From assembly GCA_018857735.1 (NCBI GenBank), contig JABMCL010001464.1, positions 2,163,501 through 2,227,500 of the forward strand: 64,000 bases of DNA, read 5' to 3'. The position numbers and the translations under genes are program-made. This document shows, in pieces, positions 1-14,000 of the stretch. Source of the stretch: Alviniconcha marisindica. Lineage: Eukaryota > Mollusca > Gastropoda > Provannidae. The stretch's first letter is position 1. The number at the start of each line of letters is the position of its first letter. The notes beneath the pieces were generated by a model that worked only from the letters and a program-made list of their open reading frames with translations, did no database searches and was not told the origin of the DNA.

Positions 1-213
1 AGCATAGAATTATGCAACCATCAACATTAAGGCTGTGAACATGCTTTTTGTGAGAGAAAAGCCCATTTTGAAAAACTTAAACAAGGCAAAGGAATAGGGG
101 TAATTAAAGCAAAACAGAACAACTAAAAAGTAATTTCTTTTTGTTGTTGTTGCAACCAGTCAAACAGTACGGTTTTATCAGGGCAAAAACAGCCACACAC
201 ACACACACACACA

Positions 214-263
<50 letters not shown>

Positions 264-866
264 GCAAAACAAACAACAACAACAAACAGAAAAAGAGACA
301 AAAAGAACTCTGCAAACTGATGATGGAGTGTTTTGCTGGAATTTTGGAATAGATTAAATTGGAGAAAGCAGGACCATTTCCTTTAGGAAATATTCACCAC
401 AAAGGCAAAATCAAACTGCAGTTTCAGAGCTCTGCTTCACTATTATCTCCAGCATGGAAATGATTATCTTACACACTGACTATGAACTTTACGCCTGCTA
501 ATATGTGTTAATCTACAGACAGTTCTTTCCTCCACACCTTTAACTACACCGAAGAACTTCCACAGAGAGAGAGGAAGAGAGAGAGATAGAGACAGAGACA
601 GAGAGACACAGACAGAGAGAGGCGGTGGGAGGGAGGAAGGAGGTGGGGGGTTAGCTAGTAAAATGGTTTTAACATGACAGAGAAAGGGAGGGAGAGAGAG
701 AGTAAGGGGGGAGGGGGGCAGTTAGTAACTGGATTTTAATGTCCTGTGAACCACAGTCACCTCAGGACACAGAGAGGGAGAAAAAAACAGAAGAAAAGAT
801 CGAGAAAGAAAGAGCATCCTCCATTTGAAGCTATTGCTTTTTAACCACCCATAATGCATTACATGT
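1..866. repeat. Left copy of a ~0.85-kb tandem segmental duplication
   Basis: Positions 1-866 and 1188-2027 align almost throughout: both start AGCATAGAATTATGC, both contain the same GA-rich tract and the TTAGCTAGTAAAATGG block, and both end at ACCACCCATAATGCATTACA. Each copy lies immediately downstream, in minus-strand sense, of a coding exon (887-1096 and 2040-2291). The exons themselves are not similar. The copy may extend left of the window. It contains a (CA)n tract at 193-260. Confidence 0.85.
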
Positions 867-886
867 GTGTGTGTGTGTGTCCTTGC

Positions 887-1096
887 CTGTAAATACTCGA
901 CATTTTTGCTGATTCCTGATGCAGAAACTGCGCTGTTGCTGCTGAGAATGCTGCCACCTTCTTCCATCTGCTCTGTGTGTAACTCTTTGGCTGCAGTCTT
1001 TATCTGGTTGAATTTGATCCTCCTCCTCCTTTCCCTCTCTAATCTTGATGGCCCTTTGCGATGGCAGCCGTCACCAGTGGAGCGTTGACTTCTCTG
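887..1096 (-). CDS. Last visible exon of the minus-strand gene, ending at a GC donor
   Basis: It runs from CAG|CAGAGAAG (1096) to TTTACAG|GCAAGG (887), 70 codons, phase 0 at both ends. It encodes a basic stretch RLERERRRRIKFNQIKTAAK followed by a Glu/Ser-rich tail and NVEYLQ. The basic run superficially recalls a bHLH basic region, but no helix-loop-helix follows. The coding frame stays open past the exon end into a (GT)n stretch, so an exon end at 887 is inferred from the GC-AG consensus and phase. Confidence 0.5.
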
Positions 1097-4000
1097 CTGA
1101 GGACTGAGGACTGTGGGTGCTGGCAAGGCTGTGGTACCATTAACCTACACAGACACACACATGGAAAATATACATTATGTTGATTTTAGCATAGAATTAT
1201 GCAACCATCAACATTAAGGCTGTTGATATGCTTTTTGTGAGAGAAAAGCCCATTTTGAAAAACTTAAACAAGGCAGAGGAAGAGGGGTAATTAAAGCAAA
1301 ACAAAACAACTAAAAAGTAAGTCATTTCTTTTTTTCTTTTTTTGCAAGCAGTCAACCAGTATGGTTATATCAAGGCAAAAACAACCAAACACACACACAC
1401 ACAGAAACAAACAAACAAAAATACCAGAAAAAGAGACAAAAGGAGCTCTGCAGACTGATGATGGAGTGTTCTGCTGGAAAGCTGGAATAAATTAAATTGG
1501 AGAAAGCAGGTGCATTTCTGAGCAAATATTCACCACAAAGACAAAATCAAACTGCAGTTTTAGAGCTCTGCTTTATCATTATCTCCAGCATGGAAATGAT
1601 TATCTTACACACTGACTATGAACTTTATGCCCACTAAAATATGTTAATCTACAGACAGCTCTTCCCTCCACACCTCCTAACCTACACCGAAGATCTTGGA
1701 CAGAGAGAGAGAGAGACAGAGAGAGACACAGACAGAGAGACAGACAGAGAGACACACACACAGAGAAAGGGAGAGAAAGGGATGGGGAAGGGAAGGAGGT
1801 GAGGGGTTAGCTAGTAAAATGGTTTTAACATGACAGAGAAAGGAAGGGAGAGAGAGAGTTTAAGGGGGGGGGAGGGGTAATTAGTTAGTAATTGGATTTT
1901 AATGTCCTGTCAACCACACAGTCACCTCAGGACACAGGTAGGGAGAAAAAAAAAGAAGAGAAGACAGAGAAAGAAAGAGCATCCTCCATTTAAAGCTTTT
2001 GTTTTTAACCACCCATAATGCATTACAGTTCAAGTTAACCTGACGCCAGTTCAGTGATGGGTCCCCTGTACTGGCTGGCACAGAAGCGGAGCCGCCAACA
2101 GACACAGTGGCTGGAGCGACACCTGTTACAGCCCACTGCAGATGCTGCACTGGTACGTGGTGCTTGTATGACGGCCCTCTGGCATCCGCTTCGCCATGTT
2201 TCTGGGCCAGTGCTGCTGTGGCTTCCATGCACTGTGGACAGATGGGTAAAGGGACCAAAAAGCACTTGTGAGACATGCAAAGTATATGCAGCTGAAACAA
2301 AGCATCAGTCACAAACTAAACTGTTCCAACCTACCTGAGAACTCTCGTCACATACTAAACTGTTTCCACCTTGCTTGTGAACTCTGGTAGCCAGGGAACT
2401 GTCTTCCAATTTGCCTGCAAACTTTGAGAGCCACAGAACTGTTTCCAACTTGCCTGTGAATTTTGGTAGCGAAGGAAACTGTATAATTTGTCTGTGAATT
2501 TGGTAGCCAGGGAAACTGTATAATTTGTCTGTGAATTTGGTAGCCAGGGAACTGTTTCAAACTTAATTGTGAACTTTGATGGCCAGGAAAGTGTTTCCAC
2601 CTTACCTGTGAACTTTGATAGCCAGGAAACTGTGTCCAACTTGCCTGTGAACTTTGATATCCAGGAAAACTGTTTCCAACTTACCTGAAAACTGTAATAC
2701 CCAGGGAGATTGTTTTAAATTTACCTGTGATTATCTGTGAACTTTGATAACCTGGGAAACTGTTTCCAACTTACCTGAAAACTTTAATACCCAGGGAGAT
2801 TGTTTTAAACTTACCTGTGAACCTTGATCACTCGGGTAGCCGTTTCCTGCAGCCACACAAGGGAGGTTCTCTGTAGCACTGGGCGCGCTCATGAGGCTGA
2901 GGCTGGTGGGAAACTGAAGTGCTGAAGAAATTTGCGCTCTGCGACGTTGTTCAAACCTCTGTCGTCTCGCTTTGTCCCTCCGCACATTCGATGGACACTT
3001 GCGCTTCCGCTTGTGTTTAGCTGTGCTCTGACTGGCAGCCAGATTACCAGCTTGGTTCTGTGCAGATAGAAGTCCCTCAGCACATCTTTAAAATGCACAC
3101 CACGCAAATAGACTACAGTAAAATTTTCAAGAACCTCATGGCTCAAACTAAACTTGGATGAACTAGCAGCCCATTCACTTTCAGACAGTCAGTAGTATTT
3201 GAAGTCATGTGGCACCAGCCATGTCAGCGCTGAGAGTACACCACTTTGGTGGATATTCAAAAACGCGCTATAAAAAGCTAGTCATTCATGCAGAATCACA
3301 AACAAGCGCAGTGAGTCCTCTCGAGAGTGGAGAATAGCACTATATAAAAGCGATCCCCATACCCCCTTCTCCCTGTCTCTAATAAGCCTTATGGTTTCTG
3401 TGGACGTTAAGCACCATGATTACTTACTTAACAACAATATACTCATTTAATTTTTAATTTTTTCTCTCTCGAAATTAGTAAATATTTTCCTTACTATAGA
3501 TACAACAACAAATTTTTAATTGCAACACTACAAATGTTGAAACCATTATTCATACATGACCCATTAAGAAATTTCACCTGAACTTCCTCCTGTTGCTGCT
3601 AAGGCTGACAGAGCCATTCCAGATCCAAACACGGTAATATTTTACCACTGCTTGATTTTCTTTCACCTGCTTCAAAGGAAGCCTTGTGGATTTTGATGAA
3701 ATCATGCAGACCCCTATTAGGTGTGCAGATCTCCCAAACCAACCTGAGAGAAGATGTGCGGATCAGGAACATGGGCAGGTTTGCTGTGGGTGTTGGACTG
3801 GGCAAAGAGTTGACCGGGTGTGCTTTCTGGACCCCACAGCTCCTTTGTTGCAGGGCAAGAGTGGTTGCCTGGAAACATCAAATCCAGTCAAAACAAAACT
3901 TCCCGCCGAAGGCAAAATCTGTGAGAAAGATTATTTTTTAAAATATATATTATGCTCATGCGCAGTCACTGTGTCAGACATTGAACTCTCGCTCTCTATT

Positions 4001-4180
4001 ATAATGCTGTTTTCTTTCTATAAATGTGTGTCATGTTTGTGTGTTGGGTGTGGATTGGGGGGGGGGGGGGAGGATAGATTTAGATAGAGACAATATAGTT
4101 ATATACATATGAGAGAAAGAGGGGGAGGGGGGGGTAGGAGAAGGCAGTGAGATGGAGTTAAAAACTGATGGGGATGAGGT

Positions 4181-4244
<64 letters not shown>

Positions 4245-7200
4245 AAGCTCTGGAGGGAGAGAGAGGGGGAGAGAAAGCCAGTCAAGAAAGGGGGGAAAAG
4301 AGAAAAGATAGAGAGAGAGAGAGAGGAAGAGAGAGGAAAAGATAGAGAGGGGGGGGGGGGGGGTTGAGAAAGCCAGTCAAGAAAGGGGTGAGAGAGAAAA
4401 GATAGACGGACAGAGAGAGAAGAGGGTTTGAGAAAGCCAGTCAAGAAAGGGAGGAGAGAGAAAAGATAGACAGATGGACTGAGGGACCCTCTACATGGCT
4501 TTAGGGGACTTTCCTTGGTGTTGATCTTCACCTTCTTCAGCTGACTGGCCAAGCAAGCTCCTCATGGGCTCCTGCTCTGACATCCCTGGCAGACCTTGGC
4601 TGGCAGTCTGCTGAACATCTGCCTGAACAAGTGCCGTTGCTAGTGGGCCAGTGGCCATGGCTTGCGGAACCATCCCGTTCACCACTGAGGGACCTTGCGT
4701 GTTTGGCGGAGTGGCTAGTGCTGTTCCCTCAGTCTCGACTGTACGCTGAATAGCTTCTGCAGATCAGAAAAAAAGCAGTCCAGCCAGAACATCATTAAAA
4801 AAATATATATCTGGGGGTCAGTGAGGGGGCTGCAGGGTGGGGGTGGGTTGGGGGTGGGAAGGTGGGTTACAAGAAGTATCTGCAGCAATGACAAATTGAA
4901 AAGAAGCAGAAACCTACCAAAGCCATGACCAAGAGCATCAATAAACTAAAACCAGTGGTAAACCAATGGGGGTGGTGGAGGGGGGCATGGGGGTGGGGGT
5001 GGGGGGGGGGTGAGGCAGGTTACAAGAAGTATCTGCAGCAACGACAAATTAAAAAGAAGCAGAATCCTACCAAAGCCATAACCAAAAGCATCAATAAACT
5101 AAAACCAGGGGTAAACCAGTGGAGGAGGGGAGGGGGGTGGCAGGTTACAAGAAGTATATATGCAGCAATGACAAATTGAACAGAAGCAGGATCCTACCAA
5201 GACCATGACCAACAGTATCAATGTCTTAAACCAGTGGTATGGTACTTTCAATCACTTGTTTTTCTTTCTTCACCCATAAGAAAAGCAGTCTGCATGCTGT
5301 TGGCATCATTATGATGAATCTCTGGACTTTAAAAACCTCCACTGTGAAATAAAAATGCAGACAAGAAGGCAGGCAGACAGGCAGTCGGGCAGATGGACAG
5401 GTAGGTAGGCAGTTGGACAGATGGGCGGGCAGGCAGGTAGGCAGGTGGACAGATGGACAGGCAGGTAGGCAGTTGGACAGATGGACAGGCAGGTAGGCAG
5501 TTGGACAGAAGGACAGGCAGTTAGGCGGGTTGGTACAGGCACACATAGTCCTTACCATGCTGAGAAAAGTGTGATGTGCCCATCTTTATAATTCGCCCAT
5601 TGATGTGAAAATCAGTGATGCCAACAAGGTGGTTAAAGGCCATTTGCACACTCTGCATCTGTAGAATTGCTGCCCTGGAAACAAGTTCGTTAGTTAGTTC
5701 TTGGATTCTAACAACATGTCAGCCACATAAGCTCACCTCAGGATGTCTCTGGAAACAACCACACTCCTTGTGTCTGTCTCTGATTAACACAAATAAACAG
5801 GAAACAACCACATTCCTTGTGTTTGTCTCTGATTAACACAGATAGACTGGAAACAACCACACTCCTTGTGTCTGTCTCCGATTAACACAAATAAACTGGA
5901 AACAACCACACTCCTTGTGTCTGTCTCTGATTAACACAGATAGACTGGAAACAACCACACTCCTTGTGTCTGTCTCCGATTAACACAAATAAACTGGAAA
6001 CAACCACACTCCTTGTGTCTGTCTCTGATTAACACAGATAGACTGGAAACAACCACACTCCTTGTGTCTGTCTCCGATTAACACAAATAAACTGGAAACA
6101 ACCACACTCCTTGTGTCTGTCTCCGATTAACACAAATAAACTGGAAACAACCACACTCCTTGTGTTTGTCTCCAATTAACACAGACAAACTGGAAACAAC
6201 CACACTCCTTACATCCATTTCCAATTAACACAAATAAACTGGAAACAACCACACTCCTTGTGTCTGTCTCCGGTTATCCCAAATAAACTGGAAACAATCA
6301 CATTCCTTGTGTTTGTCTCCAGGTAACACAGACAAACTGGAAACCACCACACTCCTTACATCTGTCTCTAATTAATACAAAATAAACAGGAAACAGCCAC
6401 ACTCCTTGTGTCTGTCTCCAATTAACACAAATAATGCATGCGTGGCAACATCCTGCCTCTCTCCAAACTTATACCAGTCATATGGTATGGGCAAAATAAT
6501 GAGTGAAGGAAAATCAAGCTATAAATGGTGGTGTCAAGTTTTCAGTGGTTTTATCATCTAGACAAAGTATAAAGCCACACTCACCAGACACTGTGTGACA
6601 CCTGCATCATCCTGCATTTGAGACACAATGGGAATAGCACCTGGACAACTGGTGAGTAAATGTTTCCAGGCAGGTTATACAAAAAGAGCGACCTCTGTTG
6701 CTCGCTTGCACTTTCTGAAAATAAGTATATGTTCCACATTCTGGCAATTGTTCACATCAGCAAATAAAACAAATAATCTCCAAATCATTTGACCAGCTCA
6801 CCGAGACTACCACAGCATTACTAAGACATAACTTTTTTTTATACTGTTTATTCTTCTCTTCTTGTAAAATAACTGTTTTTCACTTGTAAATGAAAGCCAT
6901 ACAATGATACATATCAGCAGATAAAACAAATAATCTCCAAATCATCTGACCAGCTCACCATGACTACCACAGCATTACTAAGATATATCTTTTTATTTTA
7001 ACTTATATTGTTCATTCTTCTCTTCTTGTAAAATAACTGTTTGTTTTTCACTTGTTAAATGCAAGCCATACATATTTGCAAAAATGGGCATGCTTTTGTC
7101 CATGCAAAAAGATCATATAATAATAATTGAAATTTGTAAAGCCCCCCCCCCCCCCCCCCCATGGCTCAAACGCTGAACAAACATAAGACACATAAAGCAC

Positions 7201-10200
7201 ATCGAGACAGATTAGGATATTGTTATTCATAATTTAACAAACAGCTAACATATAACGTACACATTACATCCATCAAGTGTTTGGTTACTGTTAGTCATAC
7301 AAAGAAAGACAACTGCCTTGCTAAAGATCTTGTACTTGTAGTCTATATCATCATGTTAAAGATCTTGTAGTCCATATCAGATTTCTGTGGATTATGCCTT
7401 TTTGTGGAAACATCAAAATAATCCAGTAGGCGCTGAAAAGTGCCAGAGCCTTGAAAATGTTGAAGTTGGACACTATATCAGTATATGGAAGAAAAAGAAA
7501 GTAAACTTAAAGCACAATGCTCTTACCATCAACTGCTCTCTCATTCCTCAAGTGTTGCCTCATGTAGGCATTGTTCACTTTGAAGGTAGCTGCAGAAAGA
7601 AGCCATTGAAGAATTAAAAAATAAAACAAAAACATTTGCATGAAACAATGCGCGCACTGATTTTCAATCCTTGTTTTAACTAATCATTAGTTACAAGATG
7701 CTGGTACACATAAATAATTAACTCATGCTTGCATCTTTCATTATTTCAATAATCAGAAACAAATTTGGTTTCCTGGACAATTTGAAGAAAAGATATGCTA
7801 CAAGTTCAAGTTGCATGATTAATACAGGACAGGCCAAGCAAACTGAAGAAGATTAGTCTGACAAGCAGTGACGTACAAACATCTGGTTAGTCACAGAAGG
7901 AATGAAGATGCTTTGCCATCTTCAGTGACCCTCCAGTCATGTTCACCCTGCACAACATGGGAATGGCAATAGTCAGGCATTGTAAGTTAGGCACTGTTTA
8001 CCTTCGGCAGTCATTCTGTGGACTGAAAATTTCCATCTCTGATGAGAAAGGGGGAAAAAAGACTTTCAAGACAGACAATTCTGGAATCTCTCCATCACCA
8101 TGCCCAACAAAATCTGTGAAAAAGACGTTCCTTTCATACATTGCATTCTGCAGTATACTGAGGTTTTGCAGGATCAGGACCAACAAAAATCTGTGAAAAA
8201 GCCGTTCCTTTCATACATCGCATTCTGCAGTATACTGAGGTTTTGCAGGATCAGGACCAACAAATGTCTGGATCTCTGCCTGCAGGAGCGGCGGGAGAAT
8301 TTTATTCTCCAGGGTTGACTTTCTGCGCTGACTCTAATTTTGGTATCCATTCCACCTCTGTTACCGCAGTAGCACGTAAAAGATCCTGGTTATTCTGCCA
8401 AAGGTGCAGGTGGCAGGTTACAGCTAAACACGCATAGACCTTACGTATGTGGCTTTGCATGAAGTGACATGGTGCATGGTTGTATGGTGTACACAGAACT
8501 TGCGCCGAGATGGCTGCAGTTTCATGTGGCACCAGCCATGCCAGCGCTGTAAGTACACTTCAGTTGATATTAAAAAAACGCGCTATAAAAAGCTTGTCAC
8601 TCATATAGAACCACATGTGAGCGCAGTGAGTCTGCTCAAGAGAGCGGAGAATAGCACTATGTAAGTGATCATCAATCATCAATCAATCAATCAATCAATC
8701 GCCACAGACTGCACACAGCTCACTTCAACACTGATGTTTCTGCGCATTTGTAGAAACTGTGAAACTGCATTATTACCATTAATCAATTGCTTAATTGTGC
8801 TTATAATATTAGTTTGTGGTCTTGTTGTGTTTATTTGTGTTTGTAGTATAGCAAGGACTGGCTGTTAGATAGGTCCAAATGGACCTAATGCTACTATGCT
8901 TGAGTATTAAAGTTTTTGAGTTTGAGTTTGAGTTCTGATGCCAGCAGTTAGCAACAGAATCACTTTACAGTTCCAAAATAAACTTGTCACTGGGCTGACT
9001 GACTTTTTTTTTCTTGCTCCAAGAATCCCAGGCTTGGTGCTTTTCTTTGAAAGTGTATGATGGATACAAATGTGCTGTGGCAAACAAGCTGATCATAGCC
9101 CATCATCCATCACGGACATAATAAGAGTAAGCGGAGCTGGTGTTCCCCACACCATGCTGGGAAATGAAAGTGTCCGATACGCTACAAAGTCCACTCTAGT
9201 CATGCTGCACAGCACATGACCATGGCTGAGGTTATTATTATTATTATTATTGATCGCTTTTATATAGCGCTATTCTCCACTCTCGAGCAGACTCACTGTG
9301 CTCGCATGTGATTCTATAGGAGTGATTAGCTTTTTATAGTGCGCTTTTTGAGTATCCAACGAAGTGGTGTACTTACAGCGCTGGCATGGCTGATGCCACA
9401 TGAAACTGCTGCCATCTCAGCATGTTCTGTGTACACCACACAACCACGCGCCATGTCACTTCATGCAAAGCTACATACGTAAGGTGTATGTGTGCTTAGC
9501 TGTAACCTGCCACCTGCACTTTTGGCAGAATGCCCAGGGTCTTTTACGTGCTACTGTGGTAACATGGGGGTGGAACGGATACCAAAATAAGAGTCAGCGC
9601 AGAAAGTTGACCCTGGAGAAAAAAATCTCCCACCGCTCCTGCTGGGATTCGAACCCACGACCTTTCGATCACAAGTCCGGCGCTCTAACCAGTGAGCTAT
9701 CCCCCAGGACAACAGACCTACCTTTGTGTGCCAGAGTGGGGAAGAAAACAGGCTTGCCATCTTCAACCTTGCTCCAGTCTGGGTCACGTCGCTCAACCTC
9801 CACGGTGATGAGGGAATCTTCAAAGACAGCAAACAGGATCCCTTCAACAACAGCCTTTGCTGCGTTGCGTGTGGTGTACAGCTCCAACACACTGCAAGAC
9901 ACAGATCAAGTCAATTTTTTTTAACCATCCCTCACAGGGCAATTCAACTTAACTAATATAAGGCTCATTAATTTTAGAACATGTAAAGGAATGCCAAAAC
10001 ATTTGCGTTTACAACTTATTAGTAAGGAGAGAAAAAAACATGCCTGGATGTATTTTCTACATTAGCTGTCACACATAGACTGATTGACATGCATACAAAT
10101 GTATGTAAGTAAGTAATTTGGCGTTTTACACCCATTATGGTTATAACTTATTTGCTACATCAACTGTCTACTGTTGTATTTATCACAGATGATAATAATA

Positions 10201-11000
10201 ATTTATGTATTCATACATTTTGCACATGTATGCTTATGGTAAAGGTTCATATTATACATGCCAGAATAATAAATCAGGTACATTATTTACATACAATATA
10301 CACAATATACAACTAAAGACCCCCGATCACTGGTGTGGTTGCTGAGTAGATTCTCTAGCATGAGGTTATTTAAGTTCCAGCTTACCTGTGAACTTTGATA
10401 GCCTCTCCCCCCCCCCCCCCCCCCCCCCAACCACCGACCCCCTATTGTAATACAGTTCTAATGCTCATACATACTAAAATTTATGTTTGACATTCAGGGC
10501 TTTTTTCTTTTCTTTTTAAATAGAATTGTGTGTACATTATAATTGTAGTTTGTACTTAGTATTACCATCTTAGAAAATAAACCAACTGTGACCTACTTCA
10601 AATGTTGGTCAAGAGAAAGCCGAACACTGCTTGCATTTGATGTTATGGTCTTGAACCCAGGGTTACACACATCGAGGTAAGTCACAGGGAATACCCGCAT
10701 CAGGTAATCAAAGTACTCTGCAAACAGCAATAATTATGATAATGAAAAATAACAACAAATACAATCCTATGCAGTTGGTGACTGATTAAAGATCCTTACA
10801 GAAAGCGACTTGTGAAAAAAAGGTGATCGTGCCATCTCTCATTTTGGCCTTCCTGTGTAACTCACTGCCGCTACACATTAGAAATACTGCAACAGTTATT
10901 ACTTTCAAGTCTGCTCTAAAAACACATTTCTTCAACCTGTATCAGTCTAACTTAGCCTTGTTAGATTTAATGTGTGTGCAGGGTGTGTGAGATGCAGTGC

Positions 11001-11034
<34 letters not shown>

Positions 11035-14000
11035 AAAATGCTTGATTAAATTTTTTTTGTTGCTTTGTTTGATTTTTTGCACAATCATGTTCATACTACA
11101 TACCCACTACCCCACCGCCCATCATATTTTTTGTAAAGCACTCAGGGCTTTTTAAGAATTTGTGCTTCACAAATGATCATTATCATAATTAAATTATTGC
11201 ATCACTTACTCTTGTTAAAGACTGGCCCATGGTAGATGAGAGGGATGGATGTTTTAATTTTCAACTTGAAAATAGTTCTCTCTTCTTCTGTCCATGTTGC
11301 CTGTGCATTATCTTCTTGCTCCATTTCTGTGTCCTCTTCACTATCAGTATCAGTAGCCTTGCTCCCATTGTCACAGTCATTTGCATGCACAGTATCTCTT
11401 GTGCTTTGAATTTGACCCTTCATTTCTGTGATTGGCATCTCCTGCATTGCAAAATTCCACAGTCTGTTTGTCCATTGAGCATCAGTTTGCCAGTTTTTAT
11501 CAGCCATGCTCAATTCCATTTCTGCATCCTGTGTTGAACACTCCTGCTTTGCCCTCCCATGCTTTCCTTGCATGATCTTTGCCTGGAAAAACACAAATAA
11601 AAATCAACAAACAAAATGCCAATTTTGACTTCCGAGAAATCAGTGGCACAGAGCAAGTACACTCCCTCTTGAGACGATGACTGAGCGAGGTCACCAAACG
11701 GGTGGGTGACCTTTACATGCTAATTGCTATGCTTCTTCTTCTTCTTCCATTAATATCGGCCACAAAGCTGCCCATCACTGTCATTTTAGTGCATGCTGGG
11801 TTATTTTGTTGTTTCCATAGTCCACCGAACTGACATGGACGACAGGATCTTTAACGATGATGATGAAGTGATGCTTAATGTCCTCAGATGTCAGTTGACA
11901 TATTAGGGACAAGTTGTGACCAATGTCGAAGCATGGTTCAATAATTAATTCTTTACGTCCACGGAAACCAGAAGGCTCGTTAGGACGGACTGCTCAGGAC
12001 GGCCACCTCGACTCTCACACAGTTCCTGAACTATGATCTTTAACGGACGTATGTGATCTTTTTGTATGCGTATACACACGGGGGACCTCGGTTTACAGTC
12101 ACATCCAAAGGCTTTCTGCATGCTCTCCGATTTCTCCGGAGTCAAAGTCTCCGCACACTCTACAAAAGTCCTTTGGGTGAGGTTATAAACCAATGACCCC
12201 ATGCTACACACATACATAGCATGCAAAAAGCGCAAGGGGGTGGGGTGGCGACTGTCGGTGGAGAGGGGCAAGGCCAAGGGGGGCGGGGCGGGGGCAAGGA
12301 GGGGGGTTGGATGAGGGGAGGGGGGGGGGGGGGGCAAGGGAGGGGCCACTGATGAATGAATGAATTTGTTGATAATTTTGTAGGTAAAATCCAAGGAGAC
12401 GGTCGGAAATTTTACCATTTTTGTGGAAGGCCTTTGTTCTGGACAATGAGTGATGCTGACAAGACCCAAGCCGGCCCACCCAAACTGTCACCACTACTGC
12501 ACGCACAACCTGAGTAAAAGTAAAAGTAAAAGTAGGCTATACATGTACTGTCCAGTCTCAGTATGATTGAGGATAGTTATAATTATGTTTAATTAATAAC
12601 CAAATGCTGAGACTTCTTCTGTGTCAAGTCTGAGAAAAAAGGCACGTCACATTTTAAATCTGTACCCGATCTTGCCTCCACATTTGGACCAAGAAGAAGT
12701 AACAAAACACCACAAACGGGCAAAATATATCCTTTTACCACCATTCGCTATTATGTTATTGGAAAATCGATCAAATAAGGTGCCAGGCCTACAACCTACC
12801 ATTTTCATTCTTTCATTTATCTCATTGTTCTTGCACTGTCACCAGCTGAGCGTGGGTTATGGAAGAAAAAGTGTCTGATTTATTATTTTTTCTGTATTTA
12901 GTCAGTACATTTGCGCCATTGACCTCTTCAGACGCACGGTGTGACTGCGGCTTGGTATTTTGCACCTTTTATACTCTCCTAGTAATCATAATTACTAATA
13001 TGTTGGCGATGTGGTAAAAGTGAGCAGTAGTGCCCCTGACCCCCGGTACGTTTGTTCTGGTCGCAAAAGAGGCCAGCAATTTTGAGGAGATAGTGTGTCG
13101 TAGGGTAAAAAGTAGGAAATAATGCGCTGCAAGTTTGCAACTATGCAAAAAATAGATCTATCTAAATTCTAATCAGACTAGTTAATGTGTCTGCTTCAGC
13201 TGTGTTCTAGAACTTTCCTAGTTCTAAAATCATTAGAGATCGGTTTCCTTTTCTTTTTCCGTGTGCTTTATAGTGTGCACCTTCACGTTCTACATTTTGA
13301 AGACTGAGTCTGACACTTTCACTGTTTCAGTGCATGCTGGGTTATTGTGGTGTTTCTATGATTCTCGAGTTTAGTGTCCTAAACTCGGCAAAAATTCTTC
13401 AGATGCCATTTTTGTTCCAGTTCATGATGGCACAAACTCTTTTTAGCTCTGTTGATCTGAAAAATTGATTAAATATTATGACTGAATATAACTCTGAGTA
13501 GTGACTAGTGAGTACCTGCACATCTTATCTATGAATCTATGATTTCACTTACTGACTTAGTCCTCTGGCAGGGGCTATGTTGACATTATATATGATCTAT
13601 ATTATTCCTAGGAGTCTCCTGCCAGCTGAGTTGATATTCTCTTGATTGCCATTGCAGTAACTGCCTTGTGTGCATGTTTCATTATGGGATTAATTTATAC
13701 AATATTTTGAAGAATTCCACATTGTGTATGTGTGTGCATGCACGTTCACATGCTCATAGAGGTTTATTTTGACTGTATTTTGTTCTTTTCTTTGTGATAA
13801 GCTATGTGCTCAAATTTGGAGAAAATCCCTCAGAAACAGCACGTAAAACTAAAAGAGTACATGATCATGATGTATACATGTACTAACTACTAGTACTACA
13901 TTATTATTATATTAACAGTATTGTTATTATCACATGGTTTGGCTAGAAATTATAATTACATTAACATGTATTAGTATTGTATATATATAAATAAATATAT

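Noticed and set aside
722..1126. bHLH transcription factor suggested by RLERERRRRIKFN
   Set aside because: No helix-loop-helix follows; the stretch is part of a basic low-complexity tail in a multi-exon gene.
3599..3805. Minus-strand ORF at 3599-3805
   Set aside because: It is out of frame with the phase-consistent exon 3868-3744, crosses that exon's donor, and holds no recognisable motif.
9650..9713. A true tRNA gene on the minus strand
   Set aside because: A and B boxes are present but the sequence continues into the conserved ~400-bp SINE-1 body, and other copies show the same arrangement.
12204..12506. Minus-strand ORF ending in a proline-rich stretch
   Set aside because: The proline run is a G/C homopolymer region, no acceptor/donor pair fits the neighbouring exon phases, and it partly adjoins a dispersed repeat.
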